Source of the DNA: DASZZY01 sp036260395
GTDB taxonomy: Bacteria; Actinomycetota; UBA4738; CALAEC01
Assembly: GCA_036260395.1 (NCBI GenBank)
Contig: DASZZY010000079.1
Coordinates: 1-15,335 of the forward strand
Length of the DNA stretch: 15,335 bases
Direction: 5' to 3'
Every line of letters begins with the position of its first letter. The stretch's first letter is position 1. Below are positions 13,376 to 15,335 of the stretch, piece after piece. The notes beneath the pieces were generated by a model. It saw only the letters and a list, made by a program, of their open reading frames with translations. It did no database searches and was not told the origin of the DNA. Position numbers and translations under genes: made by a program.

Positions 13376-13837
13376 TCAGTCCGCCCTGCCGGTGAAGAAC
13401 ACCAGCTTGAACTTTCCGATCTGGATCTCGTCGCCGTTGGCGAGCTGGGTGTTGTCGACGCGATCGCGGTTGACGTAGCTGCCGTTCAGCGAGCCCATGT
13501 CGTAGATCACGAAGCGGCCGTCCTTCCGCCGGATCTCGGCGTGCCGCCGGGACACCGTGATGTCGTCGAGGAAGATATCGCTCTCCGGGTGCCGGCCCAC
13601 CGTCGTGACGTCGTTCTCGAGCAGGAACTGCGACCCGGCGTTGTCACCGCGCCGGACGACGAGCAGCGCCTGATCGGTGGCCAGCTCGTCGAGCGGCAGG
13701 TAGACGTCCTCCCCGGTCTCGTCCTCGATCTCGGTGGGGCTCAGCGTGAGGGTCGTCTCGTCCTGAAGCGCATGGCCACACTTGCTGCAGAACCTGGCGT
13801 CCGCCGGGTTCCGGTGACCGCACCTCGTGCAATACAC
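13376..13837 (-). CDS. garA: Zinc-ribbon FHA-domain protein, GarA-like
   Basis: The 153-residue protein begins with a zinc ribbon, YCTRCGHRNPADARFCSKCG (Cys3, Cys6, Cys17, Cys20). A short acidic segment with DETT (26-29) follows, then an FHA domain (about 57-150) with the phosphothreonine-binding residues GR (81-82), SRRH (96-99) and NGSYVN (118-123). GarA/OdhI proteins are phosphorylated by Ser/Thr kinases on an N-terminal ETT motif, fold back on their own FHA domain, and so release 2-oxoglutarate dehydrogenase and glutamate dehydrogenase from control. The ETT here fits that switch. The GTG at 13837 has GGAGGGGAGGG directly upstream; a longer frame from 13906 would start upstream of it and overlap the promoter. 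It stands just before ftsR. Confidence 0.92.
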   Translation of the reverse strand: MYCTRCGHRNPADARFCSKCGHALQDETTLTLSPTEIEDETGEDVYLPLDELATDQALLVVRRGDNAGSQFLLENDVTTVGRHPESDIFLDDITVSRRHAEIRRKDGRFVIYDMGSLNGSYVNRDRVDNTQLANGDEIQIGKFKLVFFTGRAD

Positions 13838-13877
13838 GTGTCCCTCCCCTCCAGGGTGAACCAGAGGTCGAGACGTG

Positions 13878-13906
13878 AATGTATACGAGAGGTACAGCAG
13901 GGTCAA
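13878..13906 (-). promoter_or_regulatory. Promoter of the garA-ftsR operon
   Basis: On the minus strand TTGACC (13906-13901) is followed by an AT-rich stretch in which either TATACA (13885-13880, spacing 15) or TACATT (13883-13878, spacing 17) can be the -10. The latter has the better spacing. Transcription would start about 33-36 bases before the GTG of garA. Confidence 0.5.
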
Positions 13907-13996
13907 CGGGTGCCGTGAACGGGAGCGAGACGGCGTGCGGGCGTTGAGGGCCGGCGCAGCGGGAGGTCCAGGGTCAGTCCGGATGAACCCGAGGTA

Positions 13997-14025
13997 GGCC
14001 CCGAGCGTCCGCGCGGAGCGGGGCC
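13997..14025 (-). terminator. GC hairpin between gcvH and garA, possible terminator
   Basis: GGCCCCG (13997-14003) pairs with CGGGGCC (14019-14025), enclosing a CCGCGCGG palindrome. No U-tract follows on either strand. It lies in the 251-base gap after gcvH and before the garA promoter. The rest of that gap (about 13907-13996 and 14026-14088) shows no gene or other clear signal. Confidence 0.35.
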
Positions 14026-14088
14026 TCGATGCGAGCAGGGGGGTGACGGCGCCTCAGGCTGGTCCTGCGGTCGATGGCGCCCTTCGGC

Positions 14089-14481
14089 TCAGGCTTCGGA
14101 TCCTTCGTCGACCTGGCGCTGGTACGTATCGGCGTCGAGGAGGTCGTCGAGCTCCGACGGGTCGGACATCTCGATCACCACCATCCAGCCCTCGCCGTAG
14201 GGGTCCTGGTTCACGAGCTCGGGGGTATCGCCCAGCTCCTCGTTGCGCTCCCTCACCCGCCCCGAGACCGGGCTGAAGAGGTCGGACACCGACTTTGTCG
14301 ACTCCACCTCGCCGAACGCCTCGCCGGCTCGAACCTCGGTCCCCGGCTCGGGCAGGTCCACGTACACCACGTCCCCGAGGGCGTCCTGGGCGAAGTCGGT
14401 GATGCCGACGCGCACCCGCCCGTCCTCGGGCACCGCCCATTCGTGCTGGGTCGTGTACTTCACGTCCTTCGGGTATTCCAT
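14089..14481 (-). CDS. gcvH: Glycine cleavage system H protein
   Basis: This 130-residue lipoyl carrier shuttles the aminomethyl group between the P, T and L proteins. It has the conserved start YTTQHEWAVPEDGRVRVGITDFAQDALGDVVYVDLP and the lipoylation site GEVESTKSVSDLFSP with Lys63. It ends in an acidic helix (DPSELDDLLDADTYQR). The ATG at 14481 has AGGAGG directly upstream; that Shine-Dalgarno overlaps the TAG stop of the preceding gene (14490-14492), so the two are coupled. The P subunits lie 5-6 kb downstream on the same strand with regulatory genes between them. gcvT and lpd are not in the window. Confidence 0.97.
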   Translation of the reverse strand: MEYPKDVKYTTQHEWAVPEDGRVRVGITDFAQDALGDVVYVDLPEPGTEVRAGEAFGEVESTKSVSDLFSPVSGRVRERNEELGDTPELVNQDPYGEGWMVVIEMSDPSELDDLLDADTYQRQVDEGSEA

Positions 14482-14489
14482 CTCGCCTC

Positions 14490-15335
14490 CTAACCGGTGG
14501 CCCTGGCCGCGTCGGCCGCCTCTCGGAGCGCCCGCGACCGGATCACGGCCGGCTCCTCTTCGGCCGACTCGCGGCGGCCCCACCGGAGCGTGGCCCGTAG
14601 CAGGCTCTCCAGACGCCCGCCGCAACGCGGACAGCTCTCCGGGCGGGCCCGGATGGGGGCGATCCCCCGGTTGCCGCACCGCTCACACCGCCACAGCGCC
14701 TTGCGGCCGGAGAGCGTCCCCCGGGGCGCCGCCGGCCGCCCGTCGACCTCGACGATATCGAACGACAGTGGCACCGCCGGGCCCGCCGCCAGGCGCTGCC
14801 CCACCGCGAAGCCGTCCACGAACCGAGCCGACGCGCGGACGGCGTCCTCGTCCAGGTCGCCGCAGACCGTGAGCTGGATCGAGGAGTGGCCCCGCCCGTC
14901 GAGCTCCCACCGCACCTCGCGGACCGCTCGGACCACCTCCTCGGGCGATGGGTCCGACAGATCGAGCCGGATGGAGTCCAGGCGCCCCCCCAGGGCCTCG
15001 GCCGCCGCCACCGCCGCCCGCCGTTCGCCGTCCGTGCCGCCGACCGCAACCGCGGTCGGCCCCGGCGGCCCGTCCAGGGCCACCGCCGCCCACGCCTCCG
15101 GGTCTCCGAGGATCACGGCCAGGTCCCGTCCCGTCGCGGCGACCGGCGGGACGCCGACGAGCTCGGCTGCCGCCGGGGTGGAGACCGCGTCGCACCCTCC
15201 GATGAAGGCCGCCCGCTCCACGACCGCGGTGATCGCCGGATGGACCCGGCGCAGCCCGACGCTGTACACCCGCCGGCCGTCCGCGGCGAGCTTCAGCCGA
15301 GCGGCCGTGCTGGCCACGGCGGTCGCCGTGGCCAG
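14490..15335 (-). CDS. Nicotinate phosphoribosyltransferase-like protein with C-terminal zinc ribbon (partial, 5' end outside window)
   Basis: The frame runs to the right edge without a start, so only the last 281 residues are seen. The order of segments is that of archaeal-type nicotinate phosphoribosyltransferases: AxRLKLAADGRRVYSVGLRRVHP, ERAAFIGGCDAVST, RLDSIRLDLSDPS, VREVRWELDGRG, FAVGQRLAAGPAVPLSFDIVEVDG and LSGRKALWR. A four-cysteine ribbon (CERCG ... CPRCGG, 14622-14687) follows, as in the Thermoplasma enzyme. However, the usual GTMPHA/GTMAHS stretch with its conserved histidine is replaced by AATGRDLA (near 15120-15140), the D-T-F/Y motif by VGGTDG, and SGGLDE by CGDLDED. It may be a paralogue with changed or lost activity in NAD salvage. 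It immediately precedes gcvH. Confidence 0.75.
   Translation of the reverse strand: MATATAVASTAARLKLAADGRRVYSVGLRRVHPAITAVVERAAFIGGCDAVSTPAAAELVGVPPVAATGRDLAVILGDPEAWAAVALDGPPGPTAVAVGGTDGERRAAVAAAEALGGRLDSIRLDLSDPSPEEVVRAVREVRWELDGRGHSSIQLTVCGDLDEDAVRASARFVDGFAVGQRLAAGPAVPLSFDIVEVDGRPAAPRGTLSGRKALWRCERCGNRGIAPIRARPESCPRCGGRLESLLRATLRWGRRESAEEEPAVIRSRALREAADAARATG

Overview
The window is uniformly GC-rich and gene-dense. It looks like chromosomal DNA from an actinobacterium, probably a deep-branching one. The evidence is the syntenic block gcvH - garA (FHA) - ftsR (MerR) - DUF151 nuclease - second MerR - glycine dehydrogenase, which matches the order known in Mycobacterium (Rv1826-Rv1832), together with a DUF4193 zinc-ribbon protein and a fused Lnt-Ppm1 lipoprotein acyltransferase/mannosyltransferase. 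Two things argue against a mycobacterium: the glycine dehydrogenase is split into two subunits (gcvPA, gcvPB), and hpt plus a D-Ala-D-Ala carboxypeptidase sit inside the block. No tRNA, rRNA, CRISPR array or insertion sequence was seen.

Layout. 1-848: 5' part of a NurA-type nuclease gene on the minus strand, running off the left edge. 849-1214: a divergent intergenic region with a strong sigma-70-type promoter whose predicted start falls at the foot of two adjacent hairpins (1005-1104), a candidate small structured RNA. 1215-3751: DUF4193 protein, then lnt-ppm1. 3752-3932: intergenic, with a hairpin, a 28-bp Xer/dif-like site (3800-3827) and a promoter. 3933-5610: a four-helix DUF2269-like membrane protein and a GCS2/YbdK-type carboxylate-amine ligase. 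From 5654 to the right edge every gene is on the minus strand. Reading leftwards from the right edge in transcription order: a divergent nicotinate phosphoribosyltransferase-like protein, gcvH, garA, ftsR, a D-Ala-D-Ala carboxypeptidase, hpt, the DUF151 nuclease, a ResR-like MerR regulator, a small PD-(D/E)XK-like protein, gcvPA, gcvPB, and a two-gene HTH/Clp-N module.

How the genes fit together. gcvH, gcvPA and gcvPB supply the H and P proteins of the glycine cleavage system; gcvT and lpd are not here. GarA is a phospho-switch FHA protein of 2-oxoglutarate/glutamate metabolism, and FtsR and ResR-like proteins are division/growth regulators, so the block mixes one-carbon metabolism with growth control. 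Several genes are tightly coupled: gcvPA/gcvPB by ATGA, resR-like/PD-(D/E)XK by TTGA, and HTH/Clp-N by TAG followed directly by GTG.

The items most worth a second look are (i) the HTH/Clp-N module, driven by an apparently leaderless promoter whose -35 and -10 are each covered by a copy of the palindrome GTCAA-N6-TTGAC; (ii) the promoter-linked double-hairpin RNA candidate at 970-1104; (iii) the dif-like site at 3800-3827, close to the point where gene orientation switches; and (iv) the nicotinate phosphoribosyltransferase-like protein, which has lost several family motifs.
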